From: Gemmataceae bacterium
GTDB lineage: Bacteria > Planctomycetota > Planctomycetia > Gemmatales > Gemmataceae
Direction of reading: 5' to 3'
DNA length: 54,986 nucleotides
NCBI GenBank assembly: GCA_020847555.1
Contig: JADLBT010000435.1
Coordinates: 1-54,986, forward strand
Part shown: piece by piece, positions 1 to 7,332 of the stretch
Layout: each line of letters begins with the position of its first letter
Numbering within the stretch: the first letter of the stretch is position 1
The notes under the pieces: generated by a model
Seen by the model: the letters and a program-made list of their open reading frames with translations, nothing else
Databases searched by the model: none
What the model was told of the DNA's origin: nothing
Program-made: the position numbers and the translations under genes

Positions 1-24
1 GACGAGGTCATCCACCGCGGCTGA
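1..24 (+). CDS. C-terminal tail of an upstream gene (partial)
   Basis: The first 24 bases read in frame as seven codons (DEVIHRG) followed by TGA. A DUF1501 gene starts 75 bases downstream, and in planctomycetes a DUF1549/DUF1553 gene usually precedes it, so this may be the end of that partner. That is inference from context only; seven residues cannot identify a family. Confidence 0.3.
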   Translation, partial: DEVIHRG

Positions 25-31
25 GCGCTGG

Positions 32-78
32 CCCCCGCTTGTGGCCTGGCGACTGGATCGCCAGGCCGCCAGCGGGGG
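32..78. repeat. palindromic repeat, GGCCTGGCG family
   Basis: Inverted repeat with 21-base arms (32-52 and 58-78), two mismatches and a five-base loop. The core GGCCTGGCG / CGCCAGGCC also occurs in the palindrome inside the helicase gene (38482-38527), so the two look like members of one dispersed family. No T-run follows, so it is not a classical intrinsic terminator. Confidence 0.75.
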
Positions 79-99
79 TAGATTGATGGAGGTATTCTC

Positions 100-1845
100 A
101 TGGACCCGGTCCGCGAACATCTGGCGGCGATGACCCGGCGCCACTTCTTCCGGCGCGGCGCGCTCGGCCTCGGCACCGCCGCCCTCGCCTCGTTGCTGCC
201 GGCGAAGCCCGTGAGGGCCGACAACCCGTTCCGCTCTCCCACGACCATCGGCGGCCTGCCCGAGCTGCCGCACTTCGCGCCGAAGGCGAAGCGCGCCATC
301 TATCTGTTCATGTCCGGTGCTCCGTCGCAGCTGGACATGTGGGACTACAAGCCAACGATGGCCGACTGGTTCGACCGCGACCTGCCGGGATCGGTGCGCA
401 TGGGGCAGCGCCTCACCACCATGACCAGCGGCCAGGGCCGGTTCCCCATCGCCCCGTCGAGGTATCGGTTCCACCGCCGCGGCAAGGCCGGCACCTGGGT
501 GAGCGAACTGCTGCCGTGGACCGGCCGCATCGTGGACGATCTCGCCGTCATCAGGAGTGTTCACACCGAGGCGATCAACCACGACCCGGCCATCACCTAC
601 ATCTGCACCGGCAGTCAGCTACCCGGCCGCGCCAGCCTGGGGGCGTGGCTCAGCTACGGCCTGGGCACCGAAAACCAGGATCTGCCCGCGTTCGTCGTCA
701 TGACCGCCAGCTGGACCGGCCGCCGCGACGCGCAGGCGCTCTACAACCGCCTCTGGGGCGCGGGCTTCCTGCCGAGTCGCCATCAGGGCGTCGCCCTGCG
801 CTCGAGCGGCGACCCGGTGCTGTTCCTGTCGAACCCGCCCGGCGTCAGTCCGCAGGCCCGCCGCCGCATGCTCGACGCCCTCGCACGCCTCAACCAGCGC
901 CAGCTGGAGGAGGTCGGCGACCCCGAGACGCAGGCCCGTATCGCCCAGTACGAGATGGCCTTCCGCATGCAGACGAGCGTACCCCAGCTGATGGACCTGG
1001 CGGGCGAGCCGCGGCGTGTCCTCGATCTGTACGGCCCGGACGTCCAGCGTCCCGGCACGTTCGCGGCGAGTTGCCTGCTGGCCCGACGCCTGGCCGAGCG
1101 CGGGGTGCGCTTTGTGCAGATCTTCCACCGCGGGTGGGACCAGCACTTCAACGTCGCGGGCGACCTGCCCAACCAGTGCCGCGACATCGACCAGGCGGCC
1201 TACGGGCTGATCACCGACCTGAAGCAGCGCGGCCTGCTCGACGAAACGCTCGTCGTATGGGGCGGGGAGTTCGGCCGGACGATCTACTGCCAGGGCCGGC
1301 TGACGCGCGAGAACTACGGCCGCGACCACCACCCGCGCTGCTTTAGCGTGTGGCTGGCCGGCGGCGGCATCAAACCGGGCATCGTTTACGGCGAGACGGA
1401 CGACTTCTGTTACAACATCGTCCGCGATCCGGTTCACATCCACGACCTGAACGCCACCATCCTGCACTGCCTGGGCATCAACCACCGGCGCCTGACGTAC
1501 CGGGTGCAGGGGCTCGACATGCGCCTGACGGGCGTGGAGGACAACGGCCCGGTGCTGGGCCTGCTCGGCGGAACGAAGGCCCAAAGCCCACGGGCCGCCG
1601 CCCGTGGGCTTTGGGGCAGGCGGGTCGTGCGGCCTGCGGAAACTTTTCATTATCCGCCCCTCCACCCCACGTCTATAGTGAGAGTACCCCGCGCCGCTCT
1701 CCCGGGCGCGCGGCCAGGATCGCTCGTTCCCTCCGGAGGCTTTCGGAATGCAGCCGTTCGTTCGCGCAGGCATGCGCTCTCTTCGCCCGTCCGTCCTCTC
1801 GCTGCTGGCTTTCACCCTGACCGCTTACGTCGCTCGTGCCGATGA
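100..1845 (+). CDS. DUF1501 domain-containing protein (Tat-exported), C-terminus extended
   Basis: Planctomycete DUF1501 protein, a sulfatase/alkaline-phosphatase-like family of unknown substrate that is usually encoded beside DUF1549/DUF1553 proteins. The start ATG follows GGAGGT (88-93) by six bases. The N-terminus has a twin-arginine signal (RRHFFRRG, then a hydrophobic run and an Ala-rich cleavage region ending near residue 40). Family signatures include [18 protein letters not shown] near residue 70, the WDQH block near 347 and GEFGRT near 390. The family body ends near [18 protein letters not shown] (about 1570). No stop follows there: the frame runs through a palindrome (1581-1614) and then about 75 more low-complexity, Arg/Pro-rich residues, overlapping the next gene by 98 bases. 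The tail is probably an artefact of repeat insertion or loss of the stop. Confidence 0.85.
   Translation: MDPVREHLAAMTRRHFFRRGALGLGTAALASLLPAKPVRADNPFRSPTTIGGLPELPHFAPKAKRAIYLFMSGAPSQLDMWDYKPTMADWFDRDLPGSVRMGQRLTTMTSGQGRFPIAPSRYRFHRRGKAGTWVSELLPWTGRIVDDLAVIRSVHTEAINHDPAITYICTGSQLPGRASLGAWLSYGLGTENQDLPAFVVMTASWTGRRDAQALYNRLWGAGFLPSRHQGVALRSSGDPVLFLSNPPGVSPQARRRMLDALARLNQRQLEEVGDPETQARIAQYEMAFRMQTSVPQLMDLAGEPRRVLDLYGPDVQRPGTFAASCLLARRLAERGVRFVQIFHRGWDQHFNVAGDLPNQCRDIDQAAYGLITDLKQRGLLDETLVVWGGEFGRTIYCQGRLTRENYGRDHHPRCFSVWLAGGGIKPGIVYGETDDFCYNIVRDPVHIHDLNATILHCLGINHRRLTYRVQGLDMRLTGVEDNGPVLGLLGGTKAQSPRAAARGLWGRRVVRPAETFHYPPLHPTSIVRVPRAALPGARPGSLVPSGGFRNAAVRSRRHALSSPVRPLAAGFHPDRLRRSCR
1581..1614. 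repeat. palindromic repeat family A (AAAGCCCACGGG), short form
   Basis: Perfect 14-base arms (1581-1594 and 1601-1614) around a six-base CCGCCG loop. It lies where the DUF1501 coding sequence would normally stop and is read through in that frame. It is one of seven family A copies in the window. Confidence 0.85.
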
Positions 1846-3151
1846 TTGGCCGCAGTGGCTCGGCCCGCAGCGCGACGGCGTGTGGCGCGAGCAGGGGCTG
1901 ATCGAGAAGTTCCCGGCCGGCGGTCCGAAGATCCGCTGGCGCGCGCCGGTCGGTCAGGGTTATTCCGGACCGGCGGTTGCCAACGGCCGCGTCTACCTCA
2001 CCGACTGGGTCGTGCCGCCAAACGTCAAGCAGCCCAAAAGCGGGTTCGGCGCCGCGAACATCCCGGGCCTGGAGCGCGTGCTGTGCCTCGACGAGGCGAC
2101 CGGCCAGCTTCTGTGGAAGCATGAGTACCCCTGCCGGTACACGGTCAGTTACGCCGCCGGCCCGCGCACCACGCCCGTCGTCGCGGGCGGCAAGGTGTAC
2201 ACGCTCGGAACGATGGGCGACCTCGTCTGCCTCGACGCGGCGAAGGGTACGCTCCTTTGGACGCGGAACTTCCCGAAGGAGTACAGGGCCGCGCCCCCGC
2301 TGTGGGGCTTCTCTGCCTCGCCGCTGCTCGACGGCGACCGGCTCATCACCCTCGTTGGCGGCAAGGGCAGCGTGGTCGTCGCGTTCCACAAGGACACCGG
2401 CAAGGAATTGTGGCGGGCGCTGTCGGCCACCGAGATCGGCTACGCCCCGCCGATGCTGTACGAGCAGGCCGGCACCCGGCAGCTGATCGTCTGGCACCCG
2501 GAGGCGGTCAACTCGCTCGATCCGGCGACCGGCAAGGTTTACTGGTCGGTGCCGTTCGGGTCGCAGAAGCGGCTGGGCGGGCGCCCGATGCTCAAGGCGG
2601 GACTGGCGGTCCCGAGCCCGCGCCTGGACGGCGATCGGCTGTTCGTGACGGCGTTCTACGACGGCCCACTGATGCTGCAGCTCGACCGCGACAGGCCCGG
2701 GGCGAAGGTTCTCTGGCAGGGCAAGAGCCGCAGCGAACAGCCCGAGCGCACCGACGGCCTGCACAGCATCATGCCGACGCCGACCATCAAGGACGGGTAC
2801 ATCTACGGCGTGTGCAGCTACGGCGAGCTGCGTTGCCTCAAGGCCGACACGGGCGAGCGCGTCTGGATGACGTACCAGGCGACCACGGGCGAATCGGTCC
2901 GCTGGGGCAACGCCTTTCTGGTGCCGCAGGGGGATCGGTTCATTCTGTTCAACGAGAAGGGCGACCTGATCATCGCGAAGCTGACGCCGAAGGGGTACGC
3001 GGAGATCAGCCGCGCTCACATCCTGGAGCCGCTCAACCGACTGGCGGGGCGGCCGGTGATCTGGTCGCACCCGGCGTTCGCGAACCGTAACATCTACGCG
3101 CGCAACGACCGCGAGATCGTTTGCGTGTCGCTGGCCGCCCACGGGAAGTGA
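1748..3151 (+). CDS. secreted PQQ-like (BamB-type) beta-propeller protein
   Basis: A 467-residue protein with a Sec signal peptide (about residues 1-31, ending YVARA), followed by repeated PQQ/quinoprotein-type blades. Recognisable blade motifs are [62 protein letters not shown] and [15 protein letters not shown]. Such PQQ_2-type propellers are exported and usually serve as scaffolds or sugar/alcohol-binding modules. Nothing here shows a dehydrogenase active site. The start follows a CTCCGGAGG ribosome binding site about ten bases upstream and lies inside the overextended end of the DUF1501 frame. The stop codon TGA (3149-3151) sits inside the first arm of a GC-rich palindrome (3148-3224). 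Confidence 0.85.
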   Translation: MQPFVRAGMRSLRPSVLSLLAFTLTAYVARADDWPQWLGPQRDGVWREQGLIEKFPAGGPKIRWRAPVGQGYSGPAVANGRVYLTDWVVPPNVKQPKSGFGAANIPGLERVLCLDEATGQLLWKHEYPCRYTVSYAAGPRTTPVVAGGKVYTLGTMGDLVCLDAAKGTLLWTRNFPKEYRAAPPLWGFSASPLLDGDRLITLVGGKGSVVVAFHKDTGKELWRALSATEIGYAPPMLYEQAGTRQLIVWHPEAVNSLDPATGKVYWSVPFGSQKRLGGRPMLKAGLAVPSPRLDGDRLFVTAFYDGPLMLQLDRDRPGAKVLWQGKSRSEQPERTDGLHSIMPTPTIKDGYIYGVCSYGELRCLKADTGERVWMTYQATTGESVRWGNAFLVPQGDRFILFNEKGDLIIAKLTPKGYAEISRAHILEPLNRLAGRPVIWSHPAFANRNIYARNDREIVCVSLAAHGK

Positions 3152-3224
3152 ATCGGAGCCTCCGCACCCCCCTGCCCCCCTCTCCCCGGGTGGGAGAGGG
3201 GGGCCGGGGGGTGCGGGGGTTCAC
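3148..3224. repeat. GC-rich palindrome overlapping a stop codon
   Basis: Imperfect inverted repeat starting GTGAA and ending TTCAC, with long C-rich and G-rich arms around a central GGGT. It covers the stop codon of the PQQ protein and lies just upstream of the amidase, whose own start is unclear. A similar C-rich/G-rich element lies at 40011-40074. Confidence 0.7.
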
Positions 3225-3344
3225 TGCTTCCTGACGGCAAACCAGGGGTATGCGCCGAGGGCCCAGCAACCAATCACCGACAACCTGCTCTTCTCCTCGA
3301 TCCGCGCCCTCGGCACGCTGATCCGCGAGCGCAAGCTGTCGCCG

Positions 3345-4688
3345 GTGGCGCTCACCGAGGCGTACCTCGATCGGCTGGAGAAACTCGGCCCGAAGCTCGG
3401 CGCCGTCATCACGGTGATGCGCGATCTCGCCCTGAAGGAGGCCCGCGCCGCCGAGACGGAGATCCGCGGCGGGCGCTACCGCGGGCCGCTGCACGGCATT
3501 CCCTACGGGGCCAAGGATCTGCTCGCGACGCGCGGCATCCCGACCACCTGGGGCGCCGAGCCGTACCGCAAACAGGTCTTCGATGCCGATGCGACCGTTG
3601 TTCGCCGGCTGCACGAGGCCGGCGCGATCCTCGTCGCCAAGCTCGCGATGGTCGAGTTGGCCGGCGGGTTCGGGTACAACAACGCCGACGCCTCGTTCAC
3701 CGGGCCGGGCCGGTGTCCGTGGAACACGGAGTTCTGGTCCGGCGGCTCCTCGACCGGACCTGGGGCCGCGACGGCGGCGGGACTCGTTGCCTTCTCGATC
3801 GGCTCGGAGACGTCCGGGTCGATCATCACCCCGGCGGCGTTTTGCGGCGTGTCCGGCCTGCGGCCCACCTACGGGCGGGTCAGCCGGCACGGGGCGATGG
3901 CTCTGAGCTGGACGCTCGACAAGCTGGGGCCGATGTGCCGCAGCGCCGATGATTGCGGCCTGGTCCTTGCCGCCATCGCCGGCCGCGACCCGCTCGACGC
4001 GACCACCGTCAACAAGTCCTTCACCTACCCGGAAGACCCGAAACGCCCCGGCAAGGACAGCAAGCGCTTCCGCATCGGGGTGATCAAGGGGACGACCGAC
4101 GGGATCCAGCCCGAGGTGCGGCGCAACTTCGAGAACGCGGTCGAGGTGCTGCGCAAAATCGGCACCGTGGTCGAGGGGGTCGAGTTCCCTGTCCTGCCGT
4201 ATGGGCCGGCGGTCAGCGCGATCATCGGGGCCGAGGCGGCGAGCGCCTTTCGCGACCTGCTCGACAGCGGCCGGACCCGCGAGCTGCGCGCCGCCAACGA
4301 CCGCTGGGGCGGCTACGCCTCGTCGATGATCCTCGCGGCCGACTACCTCGACGCGATGCGGGCGCGTGTGGCGATGCGGAAGGCCCAGGACGCCCTGTGT
4401 GCCCGCTTTGACGCCCTGGTGTGCCCGTCGCGCGCGACGGTGGCGTACCCGGTCGGGCCGGACTTCGACCGCGCGTACCCCAGGTTCCGCGGCGGGCCGC
4501 CGGTCATCCCCGCGGGGAACCTCGCGGGGCAACCCGCCCTCTCCGTGCCCAGCGGCTTCGGCCCGAACAACCTCCCGACCGGCATTCAGTTCATCGGCCG
4601 CGCCTGGAGCGAGTCCCGTCTGCTCGCCCTCGCCCACGCCTACCAGCAGGCGACGGACTGGCACCGGCGGCATCCGCCCGCACCGTAA
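3345..4688 (+). CDS. amidase (amidase signature family), start uncertain
   Basis: Amidase signature enzyme that would hydrolyse an amide bond; substrate unknown. The Ser-cisSer-Lys triad looks intact: Lys in YGAKDLL, the Gly/Ser block GGSSTGPGAA, and the nucleophile region GSETSGSIITPA. Sequence similarity clearly extends upstream of GTG 3345 (IRALGTLIRERKLSP is readable from 3300), so 3345 is too late as a true start. The frame stays open upstream through the palindrome at 3148-3224 and into the previous gene, without an in-frame ATG, GTG or TTG that I could find. Either a non-standard start is used or the original N-terminus was replaced when the palindrome arrived. The C-terminus is normal. 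Confidence 0.8.
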   Translation: MALTEAYLDRLEKLGPKLGAVITVMRDLALKEARAAETEIRGGRYRGPLHGIPYGAKDLLATRGIPTTWGAEPYRKQVFDADATVVRRLHEAGAILVAKLAMVELAGGFGYNNADASFTGPGRCPWNTEFWSGGSSTGPGAATAAGLVAFSIGSETSGSIITPAAFCGVSGLRPTYGRVSRHGAMALSWTLDKLGPMCRSADDCGLVLAAIAGRDPLDATTVNKSFTYPEDPKRPGKDSKRFRIGVIKGTTDGIQPEVRRNFENAVEVLRKIGTVVEGVEFPVLPYGPAVSAIIGAEAASAFRDLLDSGRTRELRAANDRWGGYASSMILAADYLDAMRARVAMRKAQDALCARFDALVCPSRATVAYPVGPDFDRAYPRFRGGPPVIPAGNLAGQPALSVPSGFGPNNLPTGIQFIGRAWSESRLLALAHAYQQATDWHRRHPPAP

Positions 4689-4703
4689 GCAGTGGATTCC
4701 TGG

Positions 4704-4774
4704 AAAGCCCACGGATGGCATCCCGTGGGCCACGTCCCCAGCACTTCGCTCACGGGACGCCGCCCGTGGGCTTT
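4704..4774. repeat. palindromic repeat family A, long form
   Basis: Seventy-one bases beginning AAAGCCCACGG and ending CCCGTGGGCTTT. Each half is itself nearly palindromic (CCCACGG..CCCGTGGG), so it looks like two inverted hairpins around a spacer of about 20 bases. It starts 15 bases after the amidase stop. Confidence 0.85.
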
Positions 4775-4865
4775 AACCACCCGATGGCACTCCGGATCCT
4801 TTGCCCCTGCACCACGACCCTGATCGCCGCTGCCCGCCGTGCTGGTGCTCCCGCCGTTCCTCTGG

Positions 4866-4871
4866 TACAAT
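4866..4871 (+). promoter_or_regulatory. candidate -10 element (TACAAT) upstream of the radical SAM/FtsH/MoxR block
   Basis: TACAAT lies 84 bases before the ATG of the radical SAM gene. The flanking CTGGTACAATG is identical to that upstream of rsgA on the other strand. No convincing -35 box is visible at 16-18 bases, so the call rests on the -10 match and its repetition in front of other genes here. Confidence 0.35.
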
Positions 4872-4955
4872 GCACATTCGTTTCTGATGTCCTCTGGTCC
4901 GAACCGAGCCACAGGGAAACCACCGCCCGCGCGAGGCCGCGCCGCGAGAGTGCCC

Positions 4956-5591
4956 ATGAGCGAGGTAGTGCTGACCGTCGCCCAGATCGTCCCCAGCACG
5001 GAGGCCGAGGGGCCGGGAAAACGGTTCGCCCTCTGGTTCCAGGGATGTTCGCTGCGCTGCCCCGGCTGCTGCAACCCGGAGATGCTCTCCTTCGCGGGCG
5101 GCACCCGGATACCTCTGGACGAGGTGCTCGCGCAGGTAGAGGCCGCGGCGGCCGCGGGCGTCGAGGGCGTCACGCTGCTGGGCGGCGAACCGCTGGCCCA
5201 CGCTGCGGCGGCCGCCGCCCTCGCCCGGCGAGTGCGCCGGCTGGGTTTGACGGTCATGGTCTTCAGCGGCTACACCCTGGAAGAGGCGCGGGCTCTGCCC
5301 GATCCGGCCGTGCGCGAACTGCTCGATCAGACCGACATCCTGGTGGACGGGCCGTATGTCCGCGAACTGCCCGAGGCCGGTCGGCGGTGGGTCGGTTCGA
5401 GCAACCAGCGCGTCCACTTCCTGACCGGCCGGTACAGCGCGGCCGACCGGCGCTGGGTCCAGCCGAACACGCTGGAGATTCGCCTGAGCGGAGGCACACT
5501 GACCGTCAACGGGTTCCCCGCGCGCGAAGCCGTGGATTTGTGGAAGCGGCCGGGCGGCCGGCGGCCGGCACGGACCGAGGAACCGACGTGA
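4956..5591 (+). CDS. radical SAM 4Fe-4S protein, NrdG/PFL-activase-like
   Basis: A 211-residue single-domain radical SAM protein. The [4Fe-4S]/SAM motif CxxxCxxC is at Cys31, Cys35 and Cys38 (CSLRCPGC), preceded by FALWFQG and followed by a GGEP motif (LLGGEPLAHA). Length and layout match the small activases that make glycyl radicals (NrdG type), but no glycyl-radical enzyme is encoded nearby, so a different target is likely. The ATG at 4956 is preferred because the family sequence (VVLTVAQIVPSTEAEGPG) begins right after it. The stop overlaps the GTG of the next gene (GTGA), indicating translational coupling. It is the first gene of the co-oriented block that contains FtsH-like and MoxR-like ATPases. 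Confidence 0.85.
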   Translation: MSEVVLTVAQIVPSTEAEGPGKRFALWFQGCSLRCPGCCNPEMLSFAGGTRIPLDEVLAQVEAAAAAGVEGVTLLGGEPLAHAAAAAALARRVRRLGLTVMVFSGYTLEEARALPDPAVRELLDQTDILVDGPYVRELPEAGRRWVGSSNQRVHFLTGRYSAADRRWVQPNTLEIRLSGGTLTVNGFPAREAVDLWKRPGGRRPARTEEPT

Positions 5592-6664
5592 GCGAGCCCG
5601 AGCCCGGCCTGCCGCTGGCGGTCTGCCGGTTTGAGGCGAACCTGCTGGAGATCCTCCGCTTCTTCCTGCGGCGGCTGTCCGTCGAGCGCGCCCAGCGCCG
5701 CATCCTGGAGGCGTGCGAGCAGCCGACGTGCCTCAGCCGCGGCGCCGTCAACCTCGTCCAGGACACGCTCGCCAAGGGCTGCACCTCGCTGCTGGCGCGG
5801 GCGGGCGGCTGGCGGCGCGCGCGCCACCTCCGCGCCGGCAAGGCGGTCGAGGGGCGGCTGTGGGAGCGCACGGATCCGGAAGATCTCGGCCTGACGTTCT
5901 CGCGCCACACTCTCGACTTCCTGACCTGGGTGACGGCGGAGAAGCTCGACGCCAAGCCCGACAAGGTCCGCTGGTGGACGCCGACGGGGCGCGCGTTGAC
6001 GGTGGGAGATCAGGTGCTGGTGTATTATGCTTACGGAGCGTTGCGGGAGACCACGCTCGCGCCGCAGGCGGCCGTCAGGCTCGCGTTTACTGGCCACCCG
6101 CTGTGTCGGCTGGCCTACCCTGAGGACTTCGACAAGGCGCCGGTTGACGTCGCCGTCTCGTTCGCCTCGTGGGTGGACGGCGTCGGGGCGTGTGTCCTGG
6201 AGGCGCTGCAGGACGAGCTGGCCGAGCGGTGGACGGAGGCCGAGCGGCTCAAGCGCGACATCACTAGCTGGCAGGTGATGCAGGCGCGCGGCCAGTCGCA
6301 GGAGCGCGTCCTCGACGCCTTCCTCGGCGCCCTGGAAGGGGCGGGGCGGCGCGACCTGGCGCGGTTCCTGCTCGTCGCCCTGGACCAGCTGGTGCCGGAG
6401 GGGGGCGGCTCGGAGTGGTGGCTGGCGGGGCTGCGCGAGCGCGGCCCGACCATCGCCGAACGAACCCGGACCGGCCGCGCCGCCCTGGTGCTGCTGCGCC
6501 AGTTCCAGCGCCTGCGGCGCTGGGTCCGGGAGGCCCGCGGCGTCGCCTTCTTCGAGGAGACGTATTCCGCCAGCCAGCTGTGGAAGACCGACTGGGAGCA
6601 CTATCACGGGGACGCGCTCGCCGCCCGCGTGGATGCCATCGTGCGGGAGATCGAACCGCTTTGA
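5588..6664 (+). CDS. uncharacterised protein of the FtsH/MoxR block
   Basis: A 358-residue soluble protein that I cannot assign to a named family. GTG 5588 overlaps the stop of the radical SAM gene by four bases, so the two are probably translated together. The sequence is largely helical with few hydrophobic stretches. The middle has Trp-rich segments (FLTWVTAEKLDAKPDKVRWW, then VYYAYGAL) and the C-terminal third is charged and helix-rich (RFLLVALDQLVPEGGG, TRTGRAALVLLRQFQRLRRW). No signal peptide, membrane segment or catalytic motif is visible. Accessory proteins of variable sequence typically accompany MoxR ATPases, which fits an adaptor or substrate-selection role; that is inference from position only. 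Confidence 0.75.
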   Translation: MSEPEPGLPLAVCRFEANLLEILRFFLRRLSVERAQRRILEACEQPTCLSRGAVNLVQDTLAKGCTSLLARAGGWRRARHLRAGKAVEGRLWERTDPEDLGLTFSRHTLDFLTWVTAEKLDAKPDKVRWWTPTGRALTVGDQVLVYYAYGALRETTLAPQAAVRLAFTGHPLCRLAYPEDFDKAPVDVAVSFASWVDGVGACVLEALQDELAERWTEAERLKRDITSWQVMQARGQSQERVLDAFLGALEGAGRRDLARFLLVALDQLVPEGGGSEWWLAGLRERGPTIAERTRTGRAALVLLRQFQRLRRWVREARGVAFFEETYSASQLWKTDWEHYHGDALAARVDAIVREIEPL

Positions 6665-6724
6665 CCTGACCCGTACCCCCGGGTCGCGGCCCGGACCGTT
6701 GCCCGAACCCAAAGGAGGCGACCG

Positions 6725-7294
6725 ATGAGTCGAGCCTATCGCATCTGCGTCCGCGAGGCCCTCAACCGGGTCATCAGGGCCGAGGATCACGTGAGCACGC
6801 AGCTGGAGGTGCTGGAGATCCTGCCGTGCGAACAGATGGCCGAGCTGCTCGCCGCCGAACTGGAGGCGCGCGGATTCGAGCGCAAGGGGATGGAGCTAGT
6901 GCGCGAGGAGGGCGGCGCGGTCATCACCGTGGACGCGACGACCGCGACGGTGACGGTCCGGGCCGAGTCGGCCGAGCAGATCGAGATCGAATCCGAGCAC
7001 ATTGGCTGGGCCGCCGACCAGCAGGGCGAGGACTCGCGGCGCGTGCGCGAGCAGGTGCGCGAGGAGCTGAAGAAGGATCTCGAAGGCAAGGTGGGCAAGG
7101 AGAAGGCCAAGCTGCAGAGCCAGGTGACGGACCGGCTCGAAGCGCAGCTCGGCGACATCAAGAAGGAGCTGAACCAGGCGGTCAACCGCGTGACCGCCGA
7201 GGCGCTGAAGCGCAAGGCGGCGCAGCTCGGCCAGATCAAGGAGATGACCGAGGATCCCGCCAGTGGATCGATGACGATCGTGCTGGAAGTTTGA
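6725..7294 (+). CDS. uncharacterised coiled-coil protein of the FtsH/MoxR block
   Basis: A 189-residue acidic protein with no signal peptide. A strong AAAGGAGG site (about 6711-6718) precedes the ATG. Residues about 1-95 form a compact alpha/beta region (QLEVLEILPCEQMAELLAAE, VITVDATTATVTVRAESAEQ). About 100-170 is a Lys/Glu-rich coiled coil (REELKKDLEGKVGKEKAK). A final beta-like tail reads GSMTIVLEV. Domain order is loosely similar to small DUF1257/Ycf35-type partners, but I do not see convincing sequence identity and do not name it. Its TGA shares a base with an ATG in the next frame (TGATG), so it is probably coupled to the FtsH-like gene. Confidence 0.75.
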   Translation: MSRAYRICVREALNRVIRAEDHVSTQLEVLEILPCEQMAELLAAELEARGFERKGMELVREEGGAVITVDATTATVTVRAESAEQIEIESEHIGWAADQQGEDSRRVREQVREELKKDLEGKVGKEKAKLQSQVTDRLEAQLGDIKKELNQAVNRVTAEALKRKAAQLGQIKEMTEDPASGSMTIVLEV

Positions 7295-7332
7295 TGCCTC
7301 CTCGGCCGCTCGCGGCAGAGACGGAACCCCTC

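Noticed and set aside
1581..1614. Intrinsic terminator
   Set aside because: The hairpin is strong but no run of T follows on either strand; the same is true of the other family A copies.
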